Source: Arion vulgaris
Lineage: Eukaryota; Mollusca; Gastropoda; Stylommatophora; Arionidae
Direction of reading: 5' to 3'
Assembly (NCBI GenBank): GCA_020796225.1
Contig: CM036755.1
Span: 61,248,152 to 61,312,151, forward strand
Length of the DNA: 64,000 nucleotides
This document shows positions 19,925 through 29,845 of the stretch, piece after piece (positions within the stretch are counted from its first letter, which is position 1; every line of letters starts with the position of its first letter). The notes under the pieces are model-generated. The model saw only the letters and a program-made list of their open reading frames with translations, had not been told where the DNA came from and did no database searches. Made by a program: the position numbers and the translations under genes.

Positions 19925-20100
19925 TAGTAAAGAAATAGACAACGACTGGCCGTGCAAAAGCTGAACCTCAGAGATAACAGAGGCGACGAAAGACACTGTT
20001 TATAAAGCGCACACAAATGCCCGTTCTAGAAATCTCTTCTAGTCCTGACGCTGTGAGGCAAAACAGGATTAGAGAAACAAAAAAAAAGAATAGACAGAGA
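19925..20100 (+). mobile_element. LINE-R 3' fragment
   Basis: AACCTCAGAGATAACAGAGG, CGACGAAAGACACTG and GCCCGTTCTAGAAATCTCTT give the 'SEITEATKDT' and 'ARSRNL' motifs of LINE-R, followed by an A-rich tail. Confidence 0.7.
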
Positions 20101-20770
20101 ACAGTCAACAATATCTACAATCGGGAAAACTGCAATAAAATGATATACCAGAGGCAAGAGGTAAAGTCGAGGGTAGACGAGACAGAGGAAGGCAGAGAGA
20201 GACAATTTTTTATAGCCTGACTTCATAGCACGGAAGAGCATTAACATCTGAGATGATAGCAAACACCAGAGACAGAGATATGTGGAGATCGCATACGCCA
20301 GCCGGCACGGCACCTGGTGATGATAACCAGTGGCGAAATTGTAAAACTCGTAGTAAGGTATTTTTACACAGTACAACGTCAGTATAATTCAAACTGTCAA
20401 CGGAAGAAAAACCTTTTAAGCAAAAACGTCGACTTCGATTGATTGTCTACATTTCTTAATTCTACATTGCTTCTAATTTGAATATATGGGTAGTTGAAAA
20501 GTGCTTTTTTTGCAACAGTAAACCGTGGGTTTGACAACAATAAATGCAATTCCATTTGTTTGTAAAATTGTGTTGAAGATTTGCGTTAGAATGCCTGAAA
20601 GCCATTTATATTAAAACTTGCTAAATTTAGATTTATGAGAGAAAATACAACCTTTGGCAGGCGTCTCTACGTCTGGGTATTTAACACTTAACAGGACTAA
20701 GACAAAGCTCTCTATGACGTCTGTTCTGTAGCTAGTAATCAATAAGAACATAGAATGATGAAATTGTCAC
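20101..20770. other. Mostly unassigned
   Basis: A LINE-like C-terminal scrap may be present at 20240-20345 (GGCACCTGGTGATGATAACC). The rest is AT-rich and without supported features. Confidence 0.4.
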
Positions 20771-20836
20771 TGTGTTGCCAGGGTCCGCTCGCAAGGGGAG
20801 CTAAGAATAGTAACACTGCGACCTACAAGACATGCT
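20771..20836 (+). mobile_element. SINE-A 5' fragment
   Basis: TGTTGCCAGGGTCC, AGAATAGTAACACTGCGACC and TACAAGACATG match the first 65 bases. The copy is 3'-truncated or broken. Confidence 0.7.
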
Positions 20837-20980
20837 CAAACGATCAGTTATATTTTGACTCCATATTTTCCGTGGCCCTAAGAAATGAATCCCTTGACCA
20901 AGTAAAGAAACATAAAAATGAGAATCTTTTTGACTAAGCTATCCTATTAGGCACTAAACCTAAAGGATAGTTACACCCAT

Positions 20981-21232
20981 CGCCCGAGTGGTTACCGGTG
21001 CCCAAATTTGGGGTGTAAAGAATAGAACCACTGTTACCTGCCACGCATGTCGTAAGAGACCACTAAGGAGGTTTGGCTGAAATCGGATGCATGTATCCTA
21101 AACATGTAGAAGTCTATGAGTTTAGGGGCCTACCAAACCAATGTGCAACGTATACACGTTCTTGGCAAAGATCAAACATATCACAAAGAGTGATTAAAAT
21201 TGGTTGTAAAGAACGAATGCATAAAAAGAAGA
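20981..21232 (+). mobile_element. SINE-B, full length, exact TSD
   Basis: AGTTACACCCAT flanks it at 20969-20980 and 21233-21244 (12 bp, exact). The head CGCCCGAGTGGTTACCGG starts right after the first TSD and the tail AAAAAGAAGA ends right before the second, fixing both element ends. Confidence 0.95.
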
Positions 21233-21317
21233 AGTTACACCCATGAGTGTTAATTGTTTCTTAATTAGCTTTAAATTAAAATGCTATACAGTATTCAAGA
21301 TAATGTTTTATTAAGTT

Positions 21318-21550
21318 ACACCTTGTTAAGTAGGCTAGCTCGCTCTTTATTAAAGTGGTCCAGGTTCAATTCCACCGTTCCGACCGTGACGGCTCTCAGA
21401 TCGACCCAGCCTCAATTGGGTACCAGGAAAAGTACTGACAAGTAACAGCAGCCGGCGTTATGTTGACCACATCACCCATCGTTTGCCCACAGTCAATGCA
21501 AATTACGGGTCTAACACCGTATTACCCTATATGCCACATGGTATAAAAGG
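21318..21550 (+). mobile_element. Candidate tRNA-headed SINE P
   Basis: TAGCTCGCTCTTTATTAAAG and GGTTCAATTCC are at A- and B-box spacing. A tRNA-unrelated body with CCCAGCCTCAATTGGGTACC follows. Only one copy is in the window, so the call rests on box layout. Confidence 0.5.
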
Positions 21551-21935
21551 TTTTCAAAAACAAGGAAAAAGTAGTCAAGTCGTTACATTTTAAAATAAAA
21601 TTATTTTAAAATTGTTTAGAATGAACATTTTGACAATTTAGGTCGTAATTTCCTGCCTTTTGGTCCATTTTTTGGTCCTGTAGATCCTTTGCTTTAACGA
21701 TGATCTTAACTTACAATCAGTTACTCAATCAGAATGTCTAGACCGAGATGTAATATTTATCTTTGCTCTATAGAGACTCATTACAGTTAATATGGTGGGT
21801 TGTATTTATCCTTGTATGTTGGTTTCCATTACCTCTAGTCCATGGGTTCTCAGTCTAAAAGACATTATTCACAGGGAGTTGTGAGGTTGTATCAAGGATG
21901 GCATGATATTTTACGAACATTTTGTAGATTGTTCA
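21551..21935. other. No feature recognised
   Basis: AT-rich unique-looking sequence before the 7-bp satellite. Confidence 0.45.
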
Positions 21936-22222
21936 TTGTGCATTGTGCATTGTGCATTGTTCATTGTCCATTGTGCATTGTGCATTGTTCATTGTGCATT
22001 GGCATTATTGTTCATTGTCATTGTCCTTTTTTGTCCATTGTGCATTGTTCATTGTCCATTATCCATTGTCATTGTCATTGTGCATTGTTCATTGTTCATT
22101 TTCCATTGTGCATTGTCCATTGTGCATTGTGCATTGTGCATTGTTCATTGTGCATTGTGCATTGTCCATTGTGCATTGTGCATTGTTCATTGTGCATTGT
22201 CCATTGTCCATTGTTAATTATT
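21936..22222. repeat. 7-bp satellite, about 40 units
   Basis: Units are CATTGTG, CATTGTT and CATTGTC. Seven is not a multiple of three, so all three plus frames are open and Cys/His-rich by chance. They are not metal-binding proteins. Confidence 0.95.
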
Positions 22223-22227
22223 CATTT

Positions 22228-22660
22228 GAGGATCATCTTCATCGCACATCAGACAGGTCCATAATTGCTCCAATCTTCTCCCAAACATGTATCTCAGTGT
22301 GTTTAGGCTAACATTTGAGGATCATCTTCATTGCACATCGGACAGGTCCATAATTGCTCCGATCTCCTCCCAATCATGTATCTCGGTGTGTTTAGGCTAA
22401 CAACTCTCGTTCTGTGTTGATTAATGTATCTACTCTTGTGGTTTTCCGTCTTGCCTCACCTATCGGTATGCATAACTTGCGCAACCGAGAGATAGAATAC
22501 CCTTTATCTTCGTCGTTTAAATCTTCAAAGCGTATGTTTTCTCTGACAGCGTTGATGATGTCGCTTCTGTCCATAGAAGACAATTTAATAGATTTTGTGT
22601 TGTAACAAGTTTGTATGTTAGCCTCGCAGGCCCAAACATTGGCGATGATTGACACTTTCG
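22228..22660 (-). mobile_element. LINE-H-like C-terminal fragment with 86-bp duplication
   Basis: An open frame of about 85 residues includes 'MDRSDIINAVRENIRFEDLN' and 'ISRLRKLCIPIGEARRKTTR'. It is followed by a segment whose other frame gives 'WTCPMCNEDDPQ', like 'WVCPECNDVS' of LINE-H. That last segment is tandemly duplicated (about 22228-22313 and 22314-22402). A second copy is at 30.7 kb. Confidence 0.6.
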
Positions 22661-22990
22661 GACGCGATTGTCCAACACGTGTAGGATGACGTCTTTGGCT
22701 AAGATCCTATAAAGTCCAATTAAAGAGCCGAAAATTGATCGTACGTGGGACAAGCCCATATGTCCCAAATGGTTGAGAATGGTCATAATCCGGAACGACC
22801 TCACATAGTCAGAAAGTATGCAAAGTGTAAATATGCTCTTAGACGAAGTTCTGAAAGCATAAATATACTGTGCAAAATGATCGTTAAAGAGGAATGAATA
22901 CACGAAGAATGGGAAGGTGTGAAGGACTGACTGTCAGCGAAACAGACTCAAAATATTGTCCGTAGGACAACATTTCGATGCCCTGCCTAC
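22661..22990 (-). other. Possible upstream continuation of the LINE-H-like element
   Basis: A minus frame of about 128 residues includes 'NHLGHMGLSHVRSI', which may be a decayed RNase H region, but no acidic active-site motifs are clear. Confidence 0.3.
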
Positions 22991-22994
22991 ACGT

Positions 22995-23095
22995 GTTTGA
23001 TAGGGCATACTAACCGAGGTGCAACGTTTAGTCGTTCTTGACTTCGGTCAAACATATCACAAAGAGTGATTAAATTGACCACAAAGAACGTTTAT
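22995..23095 (+). mobile_element. SINE-B 3' fragment
   Basis: GTGCAACGTTTAGTCGTTCT and CAAACATATCACAAAGAGTG then ATTAAATTGACC match the 3' part of SINE-B; the GAAG tail is gone. Confidence 0.7.
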
Positions 23096-23137
23096 AAACA
23101 GACAAACATGTATTAACTTGTTTTTCCAGTTGAACTG

Positions 23138-23745
23138 TATATATGGCCTTTGTCGTCTTTACAGACGGTCAGTTGGCAAGTGTTTTACTTTGACAAACAA
23201 GTTAATTGCATATCCTTTACAGGACTTTGCGAATCAACAACCGCTTTTACGCTGTTTGTGATTTTTCTAGGCATTATTACGTTCAGAGTTTGCCATTGCT
23301 TTCTGAACGGTTGGTGCGATCGTCCTTTTGTAAAATTCCACGCGAAACAATTTTCAACCAAACTGTCCGCAGTGTGATTCGAACTCAGAACGTCGGGTTT
23401 AATAGATTGAGTCCCTATCCCCTAAGCCACAGACGCTACCTTTAGTTTGACAACCTCTGAGTTTTCGCTTTTCTCACTTGTCTTTCAGCTCGTATATAAG
23501 TCTCTTCTCAAAAGAGTCTGCGCCCTTTCGCAAAATCGATTTCCACACAACTTTGTCATCAGCTAGTTTTTTCCATGTGCTGTGACCTATAGAAAAGTTC
23601 TTCATTGAGGCCTTGCAGACATCTTTATATCTGAGCAGTGGTCTGCCCTGGTGCCCACTCCGAAAGTTCACAGATTAACATTTGATTTGGTATGCAACAG
23701 GTTTCCAATCTTCTCACATACCCCAACTATTCTTTTCGTCCACTG
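23138..23745 (-). mobile_element. LINE-D 3' end split by SINE-J
   Basis: The terminal part (23138-23196) starts TATATATGGCCTTTGTCGTC. After the insertion the frame reads 'GRPLLRYKDVCKASMKNFSI' and 'DDKVVWKSILRKGADSFEKR' (23454-23671). The upstream polymerase part is missing. Confidence 0.85.
23197..23445 (-). mobile_element. tRNA-SINE J inserted in LINE-D, with short TSD
   Basis: TTTGACAA stands at 23189-23196 and 23446-23453. On the minus strand the head GCGTCTGTGGCTTAGGGGAT and B box GAGTTCGAATC precede the body with AGCAATGGCAAACTCTGAAC and the end CCTGTAAAGGAT. Same head type as 35.3 kb. Confidence 0.85.
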
Positions 23746-23787
23746 ATGAATTGCGTTTCAGTTATCAAAACTGTCATTCAAAATTTC

Positions 23788-24307
23788 CGCCCGAGTGGTT
23801 AACGGGCCCCAAATTTGAGGTGTAAAGAATAGAACCACTGTTACCTGCCACGCATGTTGTAAGAGGCGATTAAGGAGGTTTGCCTGAAATCGGATGCACG
23901 TGTCCGCTAGGCAATGCTAACCCGAAACAAATGCTTGCAGAAAACGGATGCACCAGGCCGTAAGGCGCATAACATGGTGCAATGACTCCTCACAATGAGG
24001 AATGGGATAACGGATTCTATGGTCGCCAATCTGCCTCGCAGATTTAGCTACGCAATAAGAATGTCAGACCTACCATCACGAGGGTGAACAAAACTTACTG
24101 CGGTAAGAGGTCGGCACAAACGGGAAGCAGAAATCATAGGAATTATATCCTACAGAAATGCTCCCAGTATGCAGACTTGAGAAGAAAGAGGTGGCTCACT
24201 TACACTAGCGTCCAAGACAAACTGTATGGCGTGACTGATAGTCTGAGACAAACGACTACCTTTATTAGAGAATCCGAGATCCCAATCTAGTGAGAACGTA
24301 GAAGAAG
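23788..24307 (+). mobile_element. SINE-C, full length (520 bp)
   Basis: The first 120 bases match SINE-B (head GCCCGAGTGGTTAACGG, core, CGGATGCACGTGTCC). The remaining 400 bases are unrelated to SINE-B: CAATGACTCCTCACAATGAG, GACCTACCATCACGAGGGTG, AGAAATCATAGGAATTATAT, AGAATCCGAGATCCCAATCT, then a GAAGAAG tail. TTCAAAATTTC (23777-23787) and TTCACAATTTC (24308-24318) form a TSD with one mismatch. Confidence 0.88.
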
Positions 24308-24431
24308 TTCACAATTTCGTTAACATATAACCATAGGTTTATATGTAATTTTTATTCATGCTGCCATGTTTCTTGACAGAAAGTATATTTGGTTATTGTT
24401 ACATTTCTCACTGCCATATTTATTTCGTTTA

Positions 24432-24985
24432 GGGGATCTCTGTAGCGTAGAGATTAGGTGATCATCTCTCGTTCCAGGTTCGCTCCCTCCTGGAGCCATC
24501 GGAATATTTGTCCAGAGATCCCTGATCTCAGTGTAGGTGAAATCGAGTTCCTAGTCCTATCGGAGACGGACGATGAAACGTAGGTCAGGTGTTGAATTTC
24601 AGCATGTAAAAGAACCCTTAGCAGTTCAAAATCGAGAAGAGCAGGCTGTAAAGCCGCTGCAGGGAAAAATTCATTAGTAGAGATGCGCAACGTATAAACA
24701 ATCTTGGCAAAGATCTCACATATCACAAAGAGTGATTAAAATTGACCGTAAAGCACGAACGTAAAGAAGAAGAAGAAGAGAAGAAGATTAGTAGAGATTA
24801 AAAATAAGATTCCTACAAAGATATTTTCACCATCTTCAAAATTACATCGGGGACCCTCGTTGGTGCTACGGAGCTTTTGCACTGCAGCTGAGATCTTCAT
24901 GTGTAAGAAAGAGATCGGTGCACACATGATAACTCACTCAAGTGCAATTATGATGGTCCTATCAATCAATCAATCAATCTATTCT
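24432..24985 (+). mobile_element. tRNA-SINE S split by a truncated SINE-B
   Basis: It starts GGGGATCTCTGTAGCGTAGA with AGGTTCGCTCC, and includes TGATCTCAGTGTAGGTGAAA, AGAAGAGCAGGCTG and AAAATTACATCGGGGACC. It ends in CAATCAATCAATCAATC. The 24685-24786 stretch is foreign. This copy is the best for the family's full length. Confidence 0.88.
24685..24786 (+). mobile_element. 5'-truncated SINE-B (102 bp) with exact TSD
   Basis: ATTAGTAGAGAT flanks it at 24673-24684 and 24787-24798 (12 bp, exact). Only the 3' third of SINE-B is present, from GCGCAACGTATAAACAATCT to the GAAGAAG tail. Confidence 0.93.
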
Positions 24986-24992
24986 GTTAAGC

Positions 24993-25350
24993 AACAGCCA
25001 GGCTCTAGCACAGTCCAGACAACTGGCCTCGTATTCCCTGACCTAGATAAGAAAAAGGATCTGGAAATTACAGATGTTTGATAGAGCACTGCACGCTTTT
25101 TTGCAATTTTACTCAATTCGATGAGTCTATGGTTATTTATTAGTGAAAAATATTCATAATATTGATATTCCTTTTGTTAAACTTAACTTGTTGCATAATA
25201 TGACTTCGAGTTAGCATTTTGTGTTGATTTTAAAATGAATTCGTCTATATACACCAATACTGGAATGCGAGGTCACGTGGTGTAGTTGGGGTCTGATTTC
25301 CTACAATTCTTACCTGAGCCCGAAGGCCCAGTAGTTTATAGTTGGCTCTG
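24993..25350 (-). mobile_element. MITE-like element Q, full length
   Basis: GTTAAGC lies at 24986-24992 and 25351-25357. Element ends are AACAGCCAGGCTCTAG and, on the other side, TATAGTTGGCTCTG, imperfect inverted repeats. The 358-bp body matches 7412-7773 in reverse orientation across its length, including TAAAATGAATTCGTCTATAT. Confidence 0.8.
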
Positions 25351-25357
25351 GTTAAGC

Positions 25358-25675
25358 TCAGCAGGTGATGCTTTATAATTTCTATCCTTTAGAAAATGAC
25401 CGTTTATTTAATGTTGTAAAAAAGGGGGAGCATGTTGGAGTCTTTCCTTATCTTCAAGAGAGATTGGGGCCCCAGCTGAAACAGATTGAGAATTACTGAT
25501 CTAGCTACTACATTTAAGATGAGAAATGATATAATTTTACCTGTCTGTTGCAAATAGAGAATCACCGCAGAAACCTTAAGAGAGTCACAGTAGTCACAGG
25601 CAAACATATCCTTGCCGAATACGTGGGGTAGATAAAGTACATATGGAACTGCGTGCATTCTGTGGCATTAAATTA
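25358..25675. other. No feature recognised
   Basis: Unassigned sequence between Q and SINE-C. It contains a minus-strand frame of about 84 residues without recognisable motifs. Confidence 0.45.
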
Positions 25676-25688
25676 AAAATCAATAAAC

Positions 25689-26360
25689 TTCTTTCTCACT
25701 ATTGTTGTCTATAAGACAGCATCGTCTCAGATTATCACCACGCCATACAGTTTGTTTTCTGCATTCTCACTGGATTGGGATTTCGGATTCTCTAATAAAG
25801 ACAGCCGTCTGTCTCAGATTATCAGCCACGCCATACAGTTTGTCTTCTGCGTTCTCACTAGATTGGGATTTCGGATTCTCTAATAACGGCAGCCGTCTGC
25901 CTCAGATTACCAACCAAGCCATACAGTTTGGCTTGGACGCTAGTGTAACTGGGCCACCTCTTTATTCTCAAGTCTGCATACTGAAAGCAGTTCTGTAGGA
26001 TATAATTCCTATGATCTCTGCTTCCCCGTTTGTGCCGACCTCTTCCCGCTGTAAGTTTTGGCCACCCTCGTGATGGTAGGTCTAACATTCTTACTGCATG
26101 GCTAAATCTCCGAGACAGATTGGCGACAGTAGAATCCGTTATCCCATTCCTCATTGTGAGGGGTCGTTGCATCATATTATGCGCCTTACAGCCTGGTGCA
26201 TCGGTTTTCTGCAAGCATTTGTTATGGGTTAGCATTCCCAGCTGACACGTGCATCCGATTTCAGCCAAACCTCCATAGTCGCATCTTACGACATGTGTGG
26301 CAGGTAACAGTAGTTCTATTCTTTACACCCCAAATTTGGGCCCCGGTAGCCACTCAGGCG
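25689..26360 (-). mobile_element. SINE-C with duplicated 3' segment, exact 13-bp TSD
   Basis: AAAATCAATAAAC flanks it at 25676-25688 and 26361-26373. The 5' end is the SINE-B-like head, followed by the SINE-C body in reverse (ATTCCTCATTGTGAGG, CACCCTCGTGATGGTAGGTC). Near its 3' end, a segment of about 95 bp (GATTGGGATTTCGGATTCTC to CACGCCATACAGTTTG) occurs in tandem, nearly three times, which explains its 672-bp length. Confidence 0.92.
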
Positions 26361-26533
26361 AAAATCAATAAACAAAATCCTGCAAAAAGTAAAATTCAAT
26401 TTCGTTTCTACATAAGAAGAAAATTGTTTCAAAAACGTAAACGGAAAAACGTTCAACCATATTAGGAACGATCGATTAGGAACCTAACATTTAGCCATGA
26501 CAAGCAAGTGTAAATATGATTTGTACCCGTACC

Positions 26534-26782
26534 AGGTTCGTCTTCTTTGCGTTCGTTCTTTACGACCAATTTTAATCACTCTTGTGATATGTTTGATCTT
26601 TGCTAAGAACGTGTATACGCTACATTAGTTTGGTAGGCCCCTAAACGTATAGACTTCTACACGTTTAGGACATGTGCATTCGATTTCATCCAAACCTCCT
26701 TATTGGCCTCTTACGTTATGCGTGGCAGGTAGCAGTGGTTCTATTCCTTACACCCCAAATTTGGGCCCCGTTAACCACTCGG
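26534..26782 (-). mobile_element. SINE-B, full length, TSD with one mismatch
   Basis: GTACCCGTACC (26523-26533) and GTGCCCGTACC (26783-26793) flank the copy. Internal order is as in the 19.1 kb copy. The core is mutated (TTGGCCTCTTACGTTATGC). Confidence 0.9.
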
Positions 26783-26949
26783 GTGCCCGTACCCGCAATT
26801 CTTGACACACCACTAATTGCTTCAATGAGGTACATTTAACTTGTGATATATCAACAAAGCCGGAAATTGACCTGGTATCATGAAAGGAGTCACTTGAGTT
26901 AGGAAGAGATATTCATTTTCCAACTGATTAAAACAATCTTAGTTTTTGA

Positions 26950-27548
26950 AAGTGTATTAATAGCCGTCTATCGCAAGCGATGATGACAACAGCCTCAGAC
27001 GTGTCCTGCTGCCCCTCTCTGGTGTGGAGTCCAATCTTCGAACATAATCCCGTACCAGAGGTTTGGGTTGGATATGTGGGCATTGTGTGTTTTGTCTTTT
27101 CGTGCAGCTCGTTTTCTCTGCTCGTCAACAGTACGACGATTCTCAGCTATGCGAGTTCCTCTTGTGTTGTTACAGCGTCACATTGCTCGATCTTGTGAGG
27201 GATTCCAAGCACATGGTCGTCTATATTGAAGCCTTTTAGAGACACTTTAAGAGAACACTTTAAGAGGGCACTTTAAGAGGACACCTTAAGAGGACACTTT
27301 AAGAGTGTCTTTAAAGCGTTTTTTCTGTCCACCAGCAGAACGTCTGCCCCCTTCAAGCTCGCCATACATCAATCGTTTTGGAATGCGTTTATCAGGCATC
27401 CGAACAACGTGACCGGCCCATCTCACTTGAGCCTTCTGCAACAGAGTGTTGACGCTTGTGATCTTTGCTCTTATGAGGACTTCGGTATCTGGAAATTTGT
27501 CCTGCCAGTTCATTTTTAGTTGTCTGCATAGGTTGTGAAGCATATACA
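26950..27548 (-). mobile_element. LINE-L 3' region
   Basis: The frame at 27286-27549 reads 'WQDKFPDTEVLIRAKI', 'QVRWAGHVVRMPDKRIPKRL' and 'GGQKKRFKDTLKVS', a typical post-palm LINE region. Downstream (26928-27128) lies a degraded zinc-finger-like tail ('SKIGLHTRE'). A 12-bp expansion (CTTTAAGAGGAC-type, 27240-27305) interrupts the middle. Confidence 0.8.
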
Positions 27549-28040
27549 TTTAATAAGACAGTGGAGAAACATATATGTGCTTTTAAATATAGTTGTTACA
27601 GAAGAGTGCTTCGTATATCATGGAGAGACTCAGTTGTTACAGAAGAGTGCTTCGTATATCATGGAGAGACTCAGTTTTACAGAAGAGTGCTTGTATATCA
27701 TGGAGAGACTCAGTCATTCTGTATATCATAGAGAGAGAAGAGAAGAAATAGATATGTCCATACATAACTCAAATCAAAGAAAACTGGCTGATGCTACAAA
27801 TAAGAAAGAGAAAATTGAGGTCTTTTTGGACATATAAAAAGACATGAATGGCTGGAGAAGACCATCATAGAAAGGGGCATGCTAGCAAAGAGGAGAAGAG
27901 GAAGACCACGGAGAAGATGGATTCAGGATGTAACTGATGGTTTGAGTATGATGACTGCAGAGACGGGGCATCTGGTCAATGAGAGAAACAAATTCCGAAG
28001 AGCTGTTAAAGTGGCAATGTTCTGTTCAGGACAAGCAATG
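27545..28040 (+). mobile_element. LINE-G fragment with 41-bp triplication
   Basis: The motif 'VTEECFVYHGETQLLQKS' comes from a segment (GTTACAGAAGAGTGCTTCGT, ATATCATGGAGAGACTCA) present three times at 27596-27714. The downstream frames give 'FGHIKRHEWLEKTIIERGM' and 'KRRRGRPRRRWIQDVTDGLS'. The fragment is 3'-complete to GGCAATGTTCTGTTCAGGA. Confidence 0.75.
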
Positions 28041-28048
28041 TGATGACA

Positions 28049-28049
<1 letters not shown>

Positions 28050-28080
<31 letters not shown>

Positions 28081-28090
28081 CAGTAGTAGC

Positions 28091-28122
<32 letters not shown>

Positions 28123-28240
28123 CAGTAATAGTAGTAGTAGTAGTAGCAGTAGTAGCAATAGTAGTAGTAGTTGTAGCAGTAGCAGTAGTAATAGCAGTAG
28201 CAGTAGTAGCAGTAGTAGTAGCAGTAGTAGTAATAAAATA
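28050..28240. repeat. Trinucleotide tract (AGT/AGC)n
   Basis: About 60 triplets of AGT with AGC and AAT variants. It makes poly-Ser or poly-Leu in open frames on both strands, with no protein significance. Confidence 0.95.
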
Positions 28241-28289
28241 GTGGTAGTAGCAGTCGTTGTTATCATTGTTGCTGCTGCTGTTTTACGGA

Positions 28290-28850
28290 TGTTACTGTCG
28301 AACTTATTTCTAGTGTTGTTATCGCCATCATTAGTGCTGCCGTCGTTATCGTCATCATTAGTGCTGCCTTCGTTATTGCCATCATTAGTGCTGCCTTCGT
28401 TATCGCCATCATTAGTGCTGCCTTCGTTATCGCCATCATTAGTGCTGCCGTCGTTATCGCCATCATTAGTGCTGCCGTCGTTATCGCCATCATTTGTGCT
28501 GCCTTCGTTATCGCCATCATTAGTGCTGCCTTCGTTATCGCCATCATTAGTGCTGCCTTCGTTATCGCTATCATTAGTTATGCCGTCGTTATCGCCATCA
28601 TTAGTGCTGCCTTCGTTATCGCCAACATTAGTGCTGCCGTCGTTATCGCCATCATTAGTGCTGCCGTCGTTATCGCCATCATTAGTGCTGCCGTCGTTAT
28701 CGCCATCATTAGTGCTGCCTTCGTTATCGCCAACATTAGTGCTGCCGTCGTTATCGCCATCATTAGTGCTGCCTTCGTTATCGCCAACATTAGTGCTGCC
28801 GTCGTTATCGCCATCATTAGTGCTGCCGTCGTTATCGCCATCATTAGTAT
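28290..28850. repeat. 27-bp minisatellite, left part (about 20 copies)
   Basis: The unit is ATTAGTGCTGCCTTCGTTAT plus CGCCATC. It is open on both strands (nine-residue NDGDNDGST-type repeats on minus). Together with the trinucleotide tract it makes a 287-residue minus frame that is an artefact of repeats. The array resumes at 29846. Confidence 0.95.
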
Positions 28851-29845
28851 AGTATATGGCCCTTTTCATCTTTACAGACGGTCAATAGGCAAGTGTTTTA
28901 CTGTGACAACTTCTGAGTTTTCGCTTTTCTCTCTTGTTGTTCAGCTCGTACATAAGTCTCTTCTCAAAAGACTCTGCGCCCTTCCGTAATTTGGCTTTCC
29001 ACACAACTCTGTCATCAGCTAGTCCCTCCCATGTGCTGGGATCTATAGAAAGTTTTTCATTGAGGTTTTGCAGACATCTTTATATCTGAGCAGTGGTCTG
29101 CCCTGGTGCCTCTTCCTCCGAAAGTTCACAGAACAACATTTGTTTTGGTATGCGATAAGTTTCCATTCTTCTCACATGTCCCAACCATCTTAGTCGTCTA
29201 CTGCTGAGCATGCCCATGATGGAAGGCAGATTTGCACGTTGTAGTACTTCAGTATTGGTTATCTTGTCGTACCACCTGATGTTCATAATCTTGCGGAGAC
29301 ATCGAAGGTGAAAGATGTTAAGTCTCCTCTCGTGTCTTGAGTAGGCTGTCCATGTTTCTGAGCCATATAGTAAAGAACTAATTACACAGGCTCGATATAT
29401 TTGAGTCTTCGTCTGCAATGTCAATTTTTGTTGTCCCACGCTCGCTTTGATAGTTTGCCGAATGTAGTAGCGGCACTCCCTATACGAGCGTTGATTTCCT
29501 CGTCAAGAGAAAGGCTGGCAGTGACCGTGGACCCAAGATAGCAGAATTTTTGCACTGGTGTTAGATGGTCGCCATTTAAAGTGATGTTTGATGTCTTACC
29601 TCCTGACATAATACAACTGTTTTGGAGACACTTATTGTCAGAGAAAAGAGGTCGCATGCCTTTGACAAATTATTAATTAGACTTTGCAGTGTGGTCTCAC
29701 TGTGGGCGACTAAGGCAGCATCGTCAGCGAAAAGGAGGTCCTTGAGAAGTATTTCCGTCGTTTTTGTCTTGGCTCTTAAGCGAGCCAAGTTAAACAGTGA
29801 ACCATCAGATCTAGTGCGGATGAAAACATCACCATCAGCGTCCCC
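28850..29845 (-). mobile_element. LINE-D copy, about 1 kb, inserted inside the 27-bp minisatellite
   Basis: Starting near 29845, the frames read 'IRTRSDGSLFNLARLRAKTK', 'LLFADDAALVAHSE' (RT palm motif with the FADD aspartates), 'KFCYLGSTVTASLSLDEEIN', 'YGSETWTAYSRHERRLNIFH' and 'RWLGHVRRMETYRIPKQMLF'. Three frames are needed, so at least two frameshifts exist. It is 5'-truncated, with its 3' end at 28850. Confidence 0.9.

Noticed and set aside
21842..22311. Cysteine/histidine-rich frames resembling a metal-binding protein
   Set aside because: They come from a 7-bp CATTGTN satellite and are open in all plus frames.
24960..24985. CAATC repeat as an independent microsatellite
   Set aside because: It is the regular 3' tail of SINE-S, found also at 9.57 and 30.3 kb.
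28006..28869. A 287-residue Asp/Asn-rich frame with a poly-Leu end, and a Ser-rich frame opposite
   Set aside because: Both come from a 27-bp minisatellite joined to a trinucleotide tract.
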